Shown one piece after another: positions 51,245 to 62,373 of a stretch of DNA of 64,000 nt. Source of the stretch: Crocinitomicaceae bacterium (GTDB lineage Bacteria > Bacteroidota > Bacteroidia > Flavobacteriales_D > Crocinitomicaceae); assembly GCA_016709005.1 (NCBI GenBank), contig JADJEU010000020.1, positions 372,001 through 436,000 of the forward strand. Direction: 5' to 3'. The translations under genes and the position numbers were made by a program. Position 1 is the first letter of the stretch. Every line of letters starts with the position of its first letter. The notes beneath the pieces are model-generated. The model searched no databases. It worked only from the letters and a program-made list of their open reading frames with translations, and had not been told where the DNA came from.

Positions 51245-51319
51245 ATTGCAAATCTATTTGTATAAATCGGACTACCTCGGCTACCAAAAAGATACCTGCA
51301 AGAGCAACTCAAACCGGAA

Positions 51320-51772
51320 TTGAATTTAAAGTACAATGCCATTACAGAGCCAATTAACGGTGATCCTTTTTCAACCTACTCCATTAACAATTACACCTGG
51401 GGACTTGAATTCAGTTCATCGCTCTTTTTGCGTGAAGAGCGTGGTGCTTTACAAATGACTTCTATTGAGATTCAAGAGTTGAATTACGAAATCAACTTAA
51501 AGAAAGAAACCCTTTTTTATAAAGCAAGTTATGCTTCCAATGAATGGCGATTTACCGAACAGCAAGTCATACTTTTCAATCAAACAGTCCAAGATTATAA
51601 TCAGCTCTTAAATGCAGAAAAAACCATGTTTGAAATTGGAGAAAGCTCCTTGTTTATGGTAAACTCCAGAGAGATGGATTTTATTCAGGCACAACTCAAA
51701 TTGATTGAATTGATTTCAAAAAATCAGACAGCCTATATTGGAACGCTGCATGCGCTTGGTACTTTAAATTAA
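51320..51772 (+). CDS. TolC-family outer-membrane protein, C-terminal part (frameshifted gene)
   Basis: The last 150 residues of the same TolC-like protein, in the same frame as the first fragment. The link QEQLKPELNLKYNAI is typical, with the RE-x-L-KP-x-L words of this family just before the called start. A second beta-barrel region (YTWGLEFSSSLFLREERGAL) and final helices (EKTMFEIGESSLFMVNSREM) follow. Adding one A to the A5 run at 51286-51290 makes YQKRYLQEQLKPEL, and fixing the first site gives a protein of about 465 residues. Confidence 0.85.
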   Translation: MNLKYNAITEPINGDPFSTYSINNYTWGLEFSSSLFLREERGALQMTSIEIQELNYEINLKKETLFYKASYASNEWRFTEQQVILFNQTVQDYNQLLNAEKTMFEIGESSLFMVNSREMDFIQAQLKLIELISKNQTAYIGTLHALGTLN

Positions 51773-51791
51773 CAACTGAAACAATCAAACT

Positions 51792-52106
51792 ATGATACAA
51801 TTACACTTAATGAGTAAAGACAGAAAAATGCTCACAGAACTTGGTAAATTATTGCTGCAAAAAAATCTTGCGATTGATGTCACGATACAATCTGAATCAG
51901 AAAGATTGGAATTACAAGAAGGACAACTAAAAAGTACAGCTATAACACGCCTAACAGCAAAAACAAAAAGTCTCTTGTTTAACCAGATTGAAACACTCTT
52001 TAAAGAACAACTGCTTAGTGGAAAACTAGAAATGTTTTCTGTTGCCATTGTACACATGAATTGGGAAGAGGCTAAAAGACTCAGTAAAGAAGTTGAACCG
52101 GTCTAA
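51792..52106 (+). CDS. Small CutA-like protein at the end of the export operon
   Basis: A 104-residue protein beginning 19 bases after the TolC-like gene. MIQLHLMSKDRKMLTELGKL and ITRLTAKTKSLLFNQIETLF, with a final VAIVHMNWEEA, give an alternating strand-helix pattern like the ferredoxin-like fold of CutA1 trimers; the TAKTKSLLF block is the closest likeness. The metal-binding Cys/His of CutA are absent. I am not sure of the assignment; it may be a distinct small family linked to this exporter type. It is the last gene before a strong terminator. Confidence 0.5.
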   Translation: MIQLHLMSKDRKMLTELGKLLLQKNLAIDVTIQSESERLELQEGQLKSTAITRLTAKTKSLLFNQIETLFKEQLLSGKLEMFSVAIVHMNWEEAKRLSKEVEPV

Positions 52107-52112
52107 AACAAA

Positions 52113-52141
52113 AATCGCCTGAGTTTTCAGGCGATTTTTTT
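52113..52141. terminator. Bidirectional terminator between the export operon and eno
   Basis: AATCGCCTGA pairs with TCAGGCGATT around GTTT, with A and T runs on the two sides. It fits both the plus-strand operon and the minus-strand eno. Confidence 0.9.
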
Positions 52142-52155
52142 GTGAAATCTATATT

Positions 52156-53445
<1,290 letters not shown>

Positions 53446-54579
53446 TTATTTTTTGGCGGTTAATTTTTCGCTTGAATTGTCTTTTAATACAGCAGACATA
53501 TTTTCAATAAACTGATCAAAGAGATAACGTGAATCGTGCGGTCCTGCAGATGCCTCAGGGTGATATTGAACTGAGAAAACAGGTTTGTTTTTTATTCTGA
53601 TTCCTGCAACAGTTTCATCGTTCAAATGAATGTGAGTCATTTCAATTTCCGGATTTTTTGCAATCGATTCTTTCGTAACCATGAAGCCATGATTCTGTGA
53701 AGTGATTTCACCTTTTCCAGTTAGAAGATTTTTTATTGGATGATTAATTCCACGGTGACCGTTGTGCATTTTTGCGGTTTGCAATCCCTGACTCAAAGCA
53801 AGAATCTGGTGACCCAAACAAATTCCAAAAATCGGAATTCCGGATTTCACCATCTCCCCAACATTGGCAACAGCAGCAGGCATTGCAGCAGGATCTCCAG
53901 GACCGTTCGATAACATGATTCCGTCTGGATTAAAATCTACAATTTCAGAAAGTGTTGTGTTCATTGGAAACACTTTTACCAAACAGTTTCTTTCAACCAG
54001 ACATCGCACAATATTTTTCTTCACACCAAAATCAATTAGCGCAACTCTGTATTTGGCGTTTTCGCTTCCCGATGTGTAGGCCTTCTTTGTAGCAACAAAC
54101 GATGACAATTCAAGGCCATCCATACTTGGTACTTTTTGCAAATCAGCTTTCAGCTTTTCAACGTCCAACTCACTCGAAGAAATAATTGCATTCATAGCCC
54201 CTTTATGGCGAATCAAGCGCACCAATGCACGTGTATCAATATCTGAGATACCGACGACTGCATCACGCTCCATAAATTCTTGCAGAGATCCCTCAGCAGA
54301 AGTTCGTGAAAAATTAGGAGAGAATTTTTTTGTAACCAGACCAGCAATTTTCATCGAATCAGATTCGACTTCAGAAGCATGAACACCGTAGTTTCCTATG
54401 TGAGCCGTAGTCATGATTAAAATCTGCTTGAAATAAGAAGGGTCTGTGAAAACCTCCTGATAACCGGTCATTCCGGTATTAAATGCAATTTCACCGGAGG
54501 TAGTACCTATTTTTCCGATGGCTTGTCCTTTGAAAACTGTTCCGTCCTCAAGGACCAGAACTGCCGGAATTTTATCCAT
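53446..54579 (-). CDS. carA: Carbamoyl-phosphate synthase small (glutaminase) subunit
   Basis: A 377-residue subunit that hydrolyses glutamine to supply ammonia to CarB for pyrimidine and arginine synthesis. The N-terminal domain has LEDGTVFKGQAIG and GEIAFNTGMTGYQEVFTDPS. The class I glutaminase domain (about 185-365) has ILSNGPGD-like MLSNGPGDPAAM, the nucleophile in PIFGICLGHQI, NGHRGINHP and the His/Glu in QYHPEASAGPHDS. carB is not adjacent. It sits between rplQ (about 200 bases away) and eno and has a promoter box of its own. Confidence 0.96.
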   Translation of the reverse strand: MDKIPAVLVLEDGTVFKGQAIGKIGTTSGEIAFNTGMTGYQEVFTDPSYFKQILIMTTAHIGNYGVHASEVESDSMKIAGLVTKKFSPNFSRTSAEGSLQEFMERDAVVGISDIDTRALVRLIRHKGAMNAIISSSELDVEKLKADLQKVPSMDGLELSSFVATKKAYTSGSENAKYRVALIDFGVKKNIVRCLVERNCLVKVFPMNTTLSEIVDFNPDGIMLSNGPGDPAAMPAAVANVGEMVKSGIPIFGICLGHQILALSQGLQTAKMHNGHRGINHPIKNLLTGKGEITSQNHGFMVTKESIAKNPEIEMTHIHLNDETVAGIRIKNKPVFSVQYHPEASAGPHDSRYLFDQFIENMSAVLKDNSSEKLTAKK

Positions 54580-54606
54580 TCTTTAGAATTTGTGTGAACC
54601 GGATTA

Positions 54607-54614
54607 CAAAGTTA
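54607..54614 (-). promoter_or_regulatory. TAnnTTTG box upstream of carA
   Basis: TAACTTTG on the minus strand, 28 bases above the carA ATG. The upstream TTG is unclear. Confidence 0.4.
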
Positions 54615-54726
54615 GAAGATTATTAGAGCCTGAAAACAGTTTGTTCATAACTGCCTTGTGCTTTTTAACAAGATTTTTGGAATTATGCTCTGCTTGCCCT
54701 TTCAATTAAGGAAAATACAGAAAACA

Positions 54727-54760
54727 AAAAAAGGGATAATGTTACCACTATCCCTTTTGT
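54727..54760 (-). terminator. Terminator at the end of the ribosomal operon
   Basis: AAAAGGGATA (54729-54738) pairs with TATCCCTTTT (54749-54758) around a 10-base loop; the minus-strand product ends in a T run. It is about 20 bases below rplQ. Confidence 0.82.
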
Positions 54761-54780
54761 ATTTTTTAAAGTTCGGAATA

Positions 54781-55320
54781 CTATTCCTCGTCTTTTTTCT
54801 TTTTAGCCGGAGCTTTTTTAGCTGCTTTTGGAGCTTCTGTTGCTTCAGTAGCATCTGCAACTGAATCAGCTGCCGCATCAGTACTTGCTGCTGCACCTTT
54901 TCCACCTTTTCCGCGAGATCTTCTGGTTGTTTTCTTAGCAACTCCTTCAGCACTGTAAAGTACGTTAAAGTCCACTAATTCGATCAAACACATTTCAGCG
55001 TTGTCACCAATTCTGTAACCAGTGCGGATGATACGTGTGTATCCTCCCGGACGGTTAGCTACTTTTGGAGCAACTTCTCTGAACAATTCACTCACTGCTT
55101 CTTTCGAACCAAGATAACTGAATACAGTTCTTCTTGAGTGAGTAGAATCTGTTTTTGATTTTGTAATCAATGGTTCAATATACCCTTTTAGTACCTTCGC
55201 CTTTGCAACCGTCGTGTTGATTCTTTTGTGCTCGATCAGTGAACATGCCATGTTTGACAACATTGCCTTTCTGTGAGCTGTTTTACGACCTAAGTGGTTA
55301 ACTTTATTCCCGTGTCTCAT
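54781..55320 (-). CDS. rplQ: 50S ribosomal protein L17
   Basis: A 179-residue L17, last gene of the ribosomal block. The core (1-125) starts [20 protein letters not shown] and has the [20 protein letters not shown] block. The C-terminal 50 residues are an Ala/Lys/Glu-rich tail ([15 protein letters not shown]) that is normal in Bacteroidota but absent from E. coli L17. The terminator follows directly. Confidence 0.97.
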   Translation of the reverse strand: MRHGNKVNHLGRKTAHRKAMLSNMACSLIEHKRINTTVAKAKVLKGYIEPLITKSKTDSTHSRRTVFSYLGSKEAVSELFREVAPKVANRPGGYTRIIRTGYRIGDNAEMCLIELVDFNVLYSAEGVAKKTTRRSRGKGGKGAAASTDAAADSVADATEATEAPKAAKKAPAKKKKDEE

Positions 55321-55341
55321 TGCTTAATGTAATATTCGCTA

Positions 55342-56334
55342 TTATTCTTTATCCAATTTGTATTTCGAAACGTTCATTCCGAATGCCAATCCTTTTGCTT
55401 CAACTAAATCTTCAAGCTCAGTCAATGATTTTTTACCAAAGTTTCTGAATTTCAAAAGATCATTTTTGTTGTATGAAACCAAGTCTCCAAGAGTTTCAAC
55501 ATCTGCAGCTTTCAGGCAGTTCAAAGCGCGTACTGAAAGATCCAAATCAACTAATTTAGATTTAAGAAGCTGACGCATGTGTAATGAAGTTTCGTCAAAT
55601 TCTTCAGTCTCACTTTTGATCTCTGTGTCAAGCGTGATACGCTCGTCAGAGAATAACATGAAGTGGTGAATCAAAATTTTCGCTGCTTCTTGCAATGCAT
55701 CTTTTGGAGTGATTGATCCATCCGTTTGAATGTCAAAAATCAATTTCTCGTAATCTGTTTTTTGCTCAACACGGTAGTTTTCTACTGTGTATTTTACGTT
55801 TTTAATTGGCGTAAAAATTGAGTCAGTAAAAATTGTTCCGATTGTAGAGTTAGCCGTTTTATTTTCGTCAGCCGGAACATATCCGCGACCTTTAACGATT
55901 TCTACTTCGATGTTCAATTTCACTTTTGGTTCCATTGTACAAATTACCAAGTCAGGGTTTAATACCTGAAATGCAGTTGTAAATTTTCCAATATCACCTG
56001 CAGTCATTTTATCCTGACCACCGATAGAAACGATTACTTTTTCAGAATCAGTTCCATCTATTTGTTGTTTGAAACGAACTTGTTTCAAATTCAAAATGAT
56101 TTCAGTAACATCGTCCACAACACCTTTAATTGTTGAGAACTCATGGCTAACGCCTTCAATTTTAATAGAGCTGATGGCAAAACCCTCTAATGAAGAAAGT
56201 AAAATTCTTCTTAGTGCGTTACCAACTGTTACACCGTAACCAGGCTCAAGTGGCCTGAATTCGAACTGACCACGAAAGTCATCAGATTCGACCATTATTA
56301 CCTTATCCGGTTTTTGAAAATCTAGAATTGCCAT
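55342..56334 (-). CDS. rpoA: RNA polymerase subunit alpha
   Basis: A 330-residue alpha subunit. The N-terminal assembly domain has [20 protein letters not shown] and [12 protein letters not shown]; the C-terminal domain (about 255-320), which contacts promoter DNA and activators, has [20 protein letters not shown] and [20 protein letters not shown]. It lies between rpsD and rplQ, the standard order. The gap of 111 bases to rpsD is the largest within this cluster, without an obvious promoter. Confidence 0.98.
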   Translation of the reverse strand: MAILDFQKPDKVIMVESDDFRGQFEFRPLEPGYGVTVGNALRRILLSSLEGFAISSIKIEGVSHEFSTIKGVVDDVTEIILNLKQVRFKQQIDGTDSEKVIVSIGGQDKMTAGDIGKFTTAFQVLNPDLVICTMEPKVKLNIEVEIVKGRGYVPADENKTANSTIGTIFTDSIFTPIKNVKYTVENYRVEQKTDYEKLIFDIQTDGSITPKDALQEAAKILIHHFMLFSDERITLDTEIKSETEEFDETSLHMRQLLKSKLVDLDLSVRALNCLKAADVETLGDLVSYNKNDLLKFRNFGKKSLTELEDLVEAKGLAFGMNVSKYKLDKE

Positions 56335-56445
56335 TTTTTTATCTTCGTTTTAATTGTCTCTCAGTTGCGCGGTTTATAAGATTGAAGAAGTCTTGCAAAC
56401 CCTTTAGCTGAAACCCAATGATTAATTTATTGTGCGTTCTAATTA

Positions 56446-57051
56446 TTATTTCGAGTACAACTCGACAATCAACTGTTCTTTGATATTTTCAGGAATCATA
56501 TCACGTGCAGGCACGCTGATATATTTTCCAGTCATTGAACTGTTGTTCCAATCAAGCCAGTCAAATTTTTGTGAAGCAGATGCCAACGAATTTGTGATTG
56601 ACTCAAGTGATTTTGATTTTTCGCGAACTGCTACTACATCACCAATACGAAGTGAATAAGAAGGCACGTTTACTACTTCACCATTCACAGTAATATGGCT
56701 ATGGTTTACCAATTGACGAGCACCTCTTCTTGTAGGAGAAAGTCCAAGTCTGTAAACAGTATTGTCCAGACGAGATTCACAAAGAGCTAACAAGTTTGCA
56801 CCTGTGATACCTTTCATACGTGAAGCCTTTTCGAATAAATTTTCGAATTGACGCTCCAAAATACCATAAGTGTATTTTGCTTTTTGCTTCTCCATTAACT
56901 GAACAGCATACTCCGATTGTTTACCACGGCGTTTGTTTGGACCGTGTTGTCCTGGAGGGTATTGTTTACGCTCGAAAGCCTTGTCAGGTCCAAAAATCGG
57001 ATCTCTGAATCTTCTTGCAATCTTTGAGGTAGGGCCTGTATATCTTGCCAT
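56446..57051 (-). CDS. rpsD: 30S ribosomal protein S4
   Basis: A 201-residue S4, a primary 16S rRNA binder that nucleates assembly of the 30S body. Start [20 protein letters not shown]; there is no N-terminal Cys cluster, so it is the zinc-free form. The S4 RNA-binding domain (about 90-155) has [20 protein letters not shown] and [20 protein letters not shown]. It follows rpsK. Confidence 0.98.
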   Translation of the reverse strand: MARYTGPTSKIARRFRDPIFGPDKAFERKQYPPGQHGPNKRRGKQSEYAVQLMEKQKAKYTYGILERQFENLFEKASRMKGITGANLLALCESRLDNTVYRLGLSPTRRGARQLVNHSHITVNGEVVNVPSYSLRIGDVVAVREKSKSLESITNSLASASQKFDWLDWNNSSMTGKYISVPARDMIPENIKEQLIVELYSK

Positions 57052-57078
57052 CGCTTCTTTATTTTTCTCTTAATATTA

Positions 57079-57465
57079 TTAAACTCTTCTTCTTTTTGGA
57101 GGTCTGCATCCGTTATGCGGCATTGGCGTTACGTCAACAATTTCCATCACTTCAATACCAGCATTGTTTAAAGATCTGATTGCAGACTCACGTCCAGAAC
57201 CTGGTCCCTTTACAAACACTTTTACTTTTCTCAAACCTGATTCGTAAGCTTCTTTTGAGCAATCCTCTGCTGCAACCTGAGCTGCATAAGGAGTGTTTTT
57301 CTTAGAACCTCTGAATCCCATTTTCCCGGCCGAAGACCATGAAATGACTTCACCATTTGCATTGGTTAAAGAAATGATTACGTTGTTGAAACTAGACTGC
57401 ACGTGTGCTTGTCCGATTGCATCAACTTTTACATTCTTCTTTTTTACCTTGCCTACTTTTGCCAT
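57079..57465 (-). CDS. rpsK: 30S ribosomal protein S11
   Basis: A 128-residue S11 of the 30S platform. Conserved blocks are [38 protein letters not shown] and the C-terminal [18 protein letters not shown]. It starts 10 bases after rpsM. Confidence 0.98.
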   Translation of the reverse strand: MAKVGKVKKKNVKVDAIGQAHVQSSFNNVIISLTNANGEVISWSSAGKMGFRGSKKNTPYAAQVAAEDCSKEAYESGLRKVKVFVKGPGSGRESAIRSLNNAGIEVMEIVDVTPMPHNGCRPPKRRRV

Positions 57466-57475
57466 AATTCAGCTA

Positions 57476-57850
57476 TTATTTAGTAACTTTTTTCTTGTTA
57501 GCAACTGTCTTTCTCTTACCTTTTCTGGTTCTTGAGTTATTTTTAGTATGCTGTCCGCGTAAAGGTAAACCTGAACGGTGACGTACACCACGATAACAAC
57601 CAATATCCATCAAACGTTTGATGTTCAATTGAACTTCAGAGCGAAGTGCACCTTCCACTTTAATCTCAGCAACACTTGCTCTGATTTTTTGTGTCTGATC
57701 ATCATTCCACTCTCCGACTTTAATGTCAGGGTTTACTTCACATGTTGCCAATATTTTGACAGCTGTGCTTTTTCCAATACCATAGACATATTGAAGTCCT
57801 ACGACTCCTCTTTTATTCTTTGGTAAATCAATTCCAGCAATTCTCGCCAT
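57476..57850 (-). CDS. rpsM: 30S ribosomal protein S13
   Basis: A 124-residue S13 of the 30S head, contacting the P-site tRNA and L5. Start [40 protein letters not shown] and the basic C-terminus [11 protein letters not shown] are typical. It follows rpmJ after a 15-base gap. Confidence 0.98.
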   Translation of the reverse strand: MARIAGIDLPKNKRGVVGLQYVYGIGKSTAVKILATCEVNPDIKVGEWNDDQTQKIRASVAEIKVEGALRSEVQLNIKRLMDIGCYRGVRHRSGLPLRGQHTKNNSRTRKGKRKTVANKKKVTK

Positions 57851-57865
57851 AACAGTATACTATTC

Positions 57866-57982
57866 TTATCCTTGTCTTTGTTTAAATTTTGGGTTCTTTT
57901 TGTTGATCACGTAAACAACCCCATTACGTTTAACAATCTTGCAATCAGCCGATCGTTTTTTTACAGAAGCCTTAACTTTCAT
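57866..57982 (-). CDS. rpmJ: 50S ribosomal protein L36
   Basis: A 38-residue L36 reading [20 protein letters not shown] and ending [11 protein letters not shown]. The first Cys is kept (ADCKIV), but the full zinc-binding set (CxxC...C...H) is reduced, so this is the variant with fewer ligands common in Bacteroidota. It lies between infA and rpsM with gaps of 6 and 15 bases, the classic position. It is too short for usual ORF cut-offs. Confidence 0.95.
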   Translation of the reverse strand: MKVKASVKKRSADCKIVKRNGVVYVINKKNPKFKQRQG

Positions 57983-57988
57983 TTCTCT

Positions 57989-58207
57989 TTATTTATATCT
58001 GTATGTTATTCTCCCTTTTGTTAAGTCGTAAGGAGACATCTCTAATTTAACTTTATCACCTGGCAAGATCTTGATATAGTGCATTCGCATTTTACCAGAG
58101 ATGTGTGCCGTTATTATGTGTCCATTTTGCAACTCAACCCGAAACATTGCATTTGACAAAGCTTCGACAATAGTTCCATCTAGCTCAATAGACGATTGTT
58201 TTGCCAT
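57989..58207 (-). CDS. infA: Translation initiation factor IF-1
   Basis: A 72-residue single S1/OB-fold protein that binds the ribosomal A site during initiation. Conserved words: [40 protein letters not shown] and [20 protein letters not shown]. It begins one base after the end of secY and precedes rpmJ. Confidence 0.98.
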   Translation of the reverse strand: MAKQSSIELDGTIVEALSNAMFRVELQNGHIITAHISGKMRMHYIKILPGDKVKLEMSPYDLTKGRITYRYK

Positions 58208-58208
58208 A

Positions 58209-59543
58209 TTATGCTATACCTGTCATTTCGTTAGTCGTTCTTCTGCCTCTGATTTTTCCACCATCCATTAAACCATCATAATGACGATTCAATAAATGAG
58301 TTTCTATCTGTTGCAGTGTGTCAAGCACAACCCCAACCATAATCAACATTGAGGTACCTCCCATAAACATCGCAAAAGCATCACCTACACCGAACATCAT
58401 TGCAAAAGCCGGTAGAATAGCTATCGCAGCTAAGAATAAGGAACCAGGCAACGTAATGCGAGATAAAATGTTATCAATAAACAAAGCTGTGTCAGTTCCT
58501 GGTTTAACACCTGGTACAAAACCACCGTTTCGTTTCAAGTCATCCGCAATTTGTTTTGGATTAATTGTAATTGCAGTATAGAAATAAGTAAATACTACAA
58601 TCAACAATGCAAAAACCAAATTGTAAGTGAATCCGCGATAATCAGCCAATGCTATCAATACAACATTTGTAGTTTCTGGATTGATCATTGTTGGAATAGT
58701 CATGATTGCCTGAGCAAAAATGATTGGCATTACACCTGAAGCATTCACTTTAAGTGGAATATAACTTCTTGTTCCTTGATCAGATGCAGCGGCGCCTTTA
58801 GCACCAACAACACGTTTTGCATAATTAATTTGTACACGACGCACTCCTTGTACAATAAGCACGGTAAGCATAATGATTGCAAAGAAAACGAGTAACTCGA
58901 CAATAAACATAAATACAGATCCAGCACCCTGACTTCTGATACCAAACTCTGAAAGAATTGCTCCCGGGAAACGGGCAAGAATACCAACAGTAATTAATAA
59001 TGAGATACCATTTCCAATTCCTTTGTCTGTAATCTTTTCACCTAACCACATTGCAAACATAGTCCCTGCAACAAGAAGCATGATAGAAGAAACCCACCAC
59101 ATCATTCCTGGATCTACGATTCCTCCTTTACCAATTACATACATTTGAAGATAACTTGGTCCTTGGAACGCGCAGATAATAATTGTCAAAACACGTGTAT
59201 AACCATTAATTTTTCTTCTTCCGCTCTCACCTTCTTTTTGAATCTTCTGAACAACGGGAACAGCCATTGCCAATAATTGCATGATGATTGAAGCAGAGAT
59301 ATAAGGCATGATTCCAAGCGCCATGATAGAAGCTTTAGAAAATGCACCACCTGCAAATAAATCCAACAAAGCAACCAAACCGGTAGACGCACCAGTGCTT
59401 GATAATGCCGATTGATCAATTCCCGGAAGTATGATGTACGAACCAATTCTGTATACCAGGATCACTCCAAGTGTGAACAGAATTCTGGTGCGTAGTTCGT
59501 CTACTTTCCAGATATTTTTTAATGTGTCAACAAATTTTTTCAT
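58209..59543 (-). CDS. secY: Preprotein translocase subunit SecY
   Basis: A 444-residue channel protein of the Sec translocon with ten predicted membrane helices. Family blocks: [40 protein letters not shown], the plug-adjacent [29 protein letters not shown] and [13 protein letters not shown]. It is located between rplO and infA, the usual position in this cluster. Confidence 0.98.
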   Translation of the reverse strand: MKKFVDTLKNIWKVDELRTRILFTLGVILVYRIGSYIILPGIDQSALSSTGASTGLVALLDLFAGGAFSKASIMALGIMPYISASIIMQLLAMAVPVVQKIQKEGESGRRKINGYTRVLTIIICAFQGPSYLQMYVIGKGGIVDPGMMWWVSSIMLLVAGTMFAMWLGEKITDKGIGNGISLLITVGILARFPGAILSEFGIRSQGAGSVFMFIVELLVFFAIIMLTVLIVQGVRRVQINYAKRVVGAKGAAASDQGTRSYIPLKVNASGVMPIIFAQAIMTIPTMINPETTNVVLIALADYRGFTYNLVFALLIVVFTYFYTAITINPKQIADDLKRNGGFVPGVKPGTDTALFIDNILSRITLPGSLFLAAIAILPAFAMMFGVGDAFAMFMGGTSMLIMVGVVLDTLQQIETHLLNRHYDGLMDGGKIRGRRTTNEMTGIA

Positions 59544-59560
59544 TCCTTCTTTTTCGAGGA

Positions 59561-60013
59561 TTATGCGTTGATAAGCTCAGCTGATCCACCTGCTGCCTCA
59601 ATTGCGGCTTTAGCAGTTGCAGAAAAAGCATGTGCAGTAATTTTTACTTTCGCTTTCAATTCTCCACGACCCAAAATCTTCACGTTATCATTTTTTGAAA
59701 CCAAACCTTTCTCAGACAAAATAGCCAAAGTGATTTCAGAAATTTTTGTGTCATCCACCAATTTCTGGATAGAATCAAGGTTGATACCTTTATACTCTAC
59801 GCGGTTAATATTCTTAAATCCGAATTTAGGAACACGACGCTGTAATGGCATCTGTCCACCTTCAAATCCAATTTTTGATTTGTAACCAGAACGAGATTTA
59901 GCTCCTTTGTGACCGCGAGTTGATGTTCCACCGTGACCAGAACCTTGTCCGCGACCGATTCTTTTTTTGTTTTTTACCGAGCCATCTGCTGGCGTAAGAT
60001 TATTTAAGTTCAT
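59561..60013 (-). CDS. rplO: 50S ribosomal protein L15
   Basis: A 150-residue L15. The Gly/Arg-rich N-terminus (LTPADGSVKNKKRIGRGQGS, followed by GHGGTSTRGHKGAKSRSG) penetrates the 23S rRNA; the C-terminal domain has VKILGRGELKAKVKITAHAF. It precedes secY by 17 bases. Confidence 0.98.
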   Translation of the reverse strand: MNLNNLTPADGSVKNKKRIGRGQGSGHGGTSTRGHKGAKSRSGYKSKIGFEGGQMPLQRRVPKFGFKNINRVEYKGINLDSIQKLVDDTKISEITLAILSEKGLVSKNDNVKILGRGELKAKVKITAHAFSATAKAAIEAAGGSAELINA

Positions 60014-60034
60014 CTTTTAAGATCTTTCAAATTC

Positions 60035-60211
60035 TTATTTTACTTCTTCAACCAAGTGTGAAACCTTACGGATCATTCCTAAAATCTGAGGTGTTGCCTC
60101 TTTTTCAAGAACCTGATTTAATTTTCTAAATCCAAGAGCTTTAATAGTACGCTTTTGGTCAAGCGGTTTATTAATCACGCTCTTTGTTTGTTTAATTTTA
60201 ATGGTTGCCAT
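60035..60211 (-). CDS. rpmD: 50S ribosomal protein L30
   Basis: A 58-residue L30 starting [20 protein letters not shown], with [20 protein letters not shown]. The ATG at 60211 is the family start; the frame remains open 23 codons upstream, inside rpsE, and that extension is rejected. It follows rpsE after 10 bases. Confidence 0.96.
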   Translation of the reverse strand: MATIKIKQTKSVINKPLDQKRTIKALGFRKLNQVLEKEATPQILGMIRKVSHLVEEVK

Positions 60212-60221
60212 TTTGTTTTGA

Positions 60222-60725
60222 TTAACCGTTAAATACTTTATCCATTGCGATATTGCGATCACGTGATACTGTAACAGCATCTCTCAATTGTCCAAGTGCA
60301 GCCATTGTTGCTTTCACAACGTTGTGCGGATTTGAAGATCCTTGAGATTTTGCAAGAATATCTTTTACACCAGCGCTTTCAAGTACAGCACGCATCGCAC
60401 CACCTGCAATTACACCAGTACCATTTGAAGCAGGTTTAAGAAAAACACGTGCTCCTGAAAATTTTCCTTTTTGTTCGTGAGGAACAGTTCCATTAATGAT
60501 TGGAACGCGGATTAAACTTTTTTTAGCGTCATCAACGCCTTTTGATATCGCATCTACAACCTCTTTCGCTTTTCCAAGTCCGTGACCAACAATTCCAGCT
60601 TCGTTACCCACAACAACAATTGCGGAGAAACTAAATGTACGACCACCTTTTGTAACTTTTGTAACGCGATTCAAGGCAACCAATCTGTCCTTTAATTCAA
60701 TATCTGCAGCTCTTACAATATTCAT
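60222..60725 (-). CDS. rpsE: 30S ribosomal protein S5
   Basis: A 167-residue S5, important for decoding accuracy. The dsRBD-like N-terminal domain has [20 protein letters not shown] and [20 protein letters not shown]; the C-terminal domain has [20 protein letters not shown]. It is next to rplR with an 11-base gap. Confidence 0.98.
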   Translation of the reverse strand: MNIVRAADIELKDRLVALNRVTKVTKGGRTFSFSAIVVVGNEAGIVGHGLGKAKEVVDAISKGVDDAKKSLIRVPIINGTVPHEQKGKFSGARVFLKPASNGTGVIAGGAMRAVLESAGVKDILAKSQGSSNPHNVVKATMAALGQLRDAVTVSRDRNIAMDKVFNG

Positions 60726-60736
60726 CTCTTACCTTA

Positions 60737-61090
60737 TTAAAATTTTAATCCTGCTTCACGGGCACCTTCTGCCAACGATTTTACACGACCATGATACTGA
60801 TACCCATTTCTGTCAAAAACTACTGCAGAAACTCCAGCTTTCACTGCTTTTTCAGCTAGTTCTTTTCCTACAACAACTGCCTGCTCAGATTTTGTCTTTC
60901 CTTCTGCAGATTTGTTTTTGTATGATGACGCAGCAACTAGAGTTACTCCTTTTGTATCATCAATGATTTGTGCATAGATCTCTTTGTTAGATCTGAAAAC
61001 ACTCAATCTTGGTTGCTCAGTGCTTCCGAAAACATTTTTACGGATTCTGCGCTTAATTTTTGCTCTTTTTTCAACTTTACTTAAAGCCAT
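60737..61090 (-). CDS. rplR: 50S ribosomal protein L18
   Basis: A 117-residue 5S rRNA-binding protein. Blocks: [40 protein letters not shown], and the C-terminal [20 protein letters not shown]. Located 8 bases after rplF. Confidence 0.98.
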   Translation of the reverse strand: MALSKVEKRAKIKRRIRKNVFGSTEQPRLSVFRSNKEIYAQIIDDTKGVTLVAASSYKNKSAEGKTKSEQAVVVGKELAEKAVKAGVSAVVFDRNGYQYHGRVKSLAEGAREAGLKF

Positions 61091-61098
61091 AACTTATC

Positions 61099-61650
61099 TT
61101 ATTTCGCAGCTGATTTACCAGCTTTTCTTCTAATAAATTCATCTGAATAACGAATTCCTTTTCCTTTGTAAGGCTCCGGCTTACGGAAAGATCTGATTTT
61201 AGCAGCAACCTGCCCTAACAGTTCTTTATCGTGAGACTCAAGCGTTACGATAGGCGGCTGACCTTTTTCTGTAACAGCCGTTAACTTAACTTCTTTCGGA
61301 ATTTCGAAAGAAATACCATGTGAATATCCAACAGACATTTCCAAAATCTGACCTTTTGCAGCAGCTCTGTAACCAACACCGTGGAATTCTAATTTTTTTG
61401 TAAAGCCTTTTGAAACACCAATGATCATATTTTGAACAAGTGCGCGGTAAAGACCATGTTTTGAACGCATGTCTTTATGCTCAGAAGTACGTTTAAAAAC
61501 TATTTCTGTTTCATTTTGTTCAACTGTGATTTGAGGATCAAAAGACTGTTTAAGTTCTCCTTTCGGACCTTTTACAGTGATAAGATTACCAGCAATCTTA
61601 ACCTCAACTCCTTTTTCTAATTTAACTGGTGCGTTTCCTATACGTGACAT
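61099..61650 (-). CDS. rplF: 50S ribosomal protein L6
   Basis: A 183-residue L6 with two similar domains. Start MSRIGNAPVKLEKGVEVKI; GLYRALVQNMIIGVSKGFTK; and the C-terminal signature PEPYKGKGIRYSDEFIRRKA. Located 18 bases after rpsH. Confidence 0.98.
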   Translation of the reverse strand: MSRIGNAPVKLEKGVEVKIAGNLITVKGPKGELKQSFDPQITVEQNETEIVFKRTSEHKDMRSKHGLYRALVQNMIIGVSKGFTKKLEFHGVGYRAAAKGQILEMSVGYSHGISFEIPKEVKLTAVTEKGQPPIVTLESHDKELLGQVAAKIRSFRKPEPYKGKGIRYSDEFIRRKAGKSAAK

Positions 61651-61668
61651 AATGTGTCTTGTTATCTA

Positions 61669-62061
61669 TTAATAAACGTAGCAGATTAACTCTCCACCTA
61701 CTCCTTGCGTTCTAGCCTCTTTATCAGTAATAACACCTTTTGAAGTTGAAATAATCGCAATACCTAAGCCGTTCAATACGCGAGGCAATTCTGTTGCACC
61801 ACAATATTTTCTCAAACCTGGTTTACTTACTCTTTCAATCTTGCGAATTGCCGGTGTATTGTTTGAGTACTTCAAAGCAATTTTAATGATTCCTTGCTTT
61901 CCGTCTTCTTGCAATTTGTGGCTAAGGATATATCCTTTGTCTTCAAGAATTTTAGTGATTTCCTTTTTCAAATTTGAAGCAGGAATTTCTACAACCTTGT
62001 GGCCGGCCATTTGAGCATTTCTGACACGAGTCAAATAATCTGCTATTGGATCTGTATACAT
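61669..62061 (-). CDS. rpsH: 30S ribosomal protein S8
   Basis: A 130-residue primary 16S rRNA binder. Start [20 protein letters not shown] and the C-terminal signature [20 protein letters not shown], followed by [11 protein letters not shown]. It follows rpsN after 20 bases. Confidence 0.98.
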   Translation of the reverse strand: MYTDPIADYLTRVRNAQMAGHKVVEIPASNLKKEITKILEDKGYILSHKLQEDGKQGIIKIALKYSNNTPAIRKIERVSKPGLRKYCGATELPRVLNGLGIAIISTSKGVITDKEARTQGVGGELICYVY

Positions 62062-62081
62062 TTTTGTTCTTTATTACTTAA

Positions 62082-62369
62082 TTACCAACTTGCTTTTGTG
62101 ATCCCTGGTATTTTTCCAACCAGTGCCATTTCACGGAAAGTTACCCTTGAGATACCAAATTGTCTCATATAACCTCTTGGTCTTCCTGTAAGCTGACATC
62201 TATTATGAATTCTAATTTTCATAGAATTTTTAGGCAGTTTCTGAAGTGCAAGCATCGCGTCCCAGTCACCAGTAGCAGAGGCTTTTCTTAATTCAGTTCT
62301 TTTTTTGTCGTAACGAGCAGCAAGCTTCATTCTTTTGCGCTCACGAGCTTTCATTGATTCTTTTGCCAT
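62082..62369 (-). CDS. rpsN: 30S ribosomal protein S14
   Basis: A 95-residue S14 of the longer, zinc-free type: only one Cys is seen ([20 protein letters not shown]) and there is no CxxC pair. Start [20 protein letters not shown]; ending [11 protein letters not shown]. It starts 4 bases after rplE ends. Confidence 0.97.
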   Translation of the reverse strand: MAKESMKARERKRMKLAARYDKKRTELRKASATGDWDAMLALQKLPKNSMKIRIHNRCQLTGRPRGYMRQFGISRVTFREMALVGKIPGITKASW

Positions 62370-62373
62370 GTCC

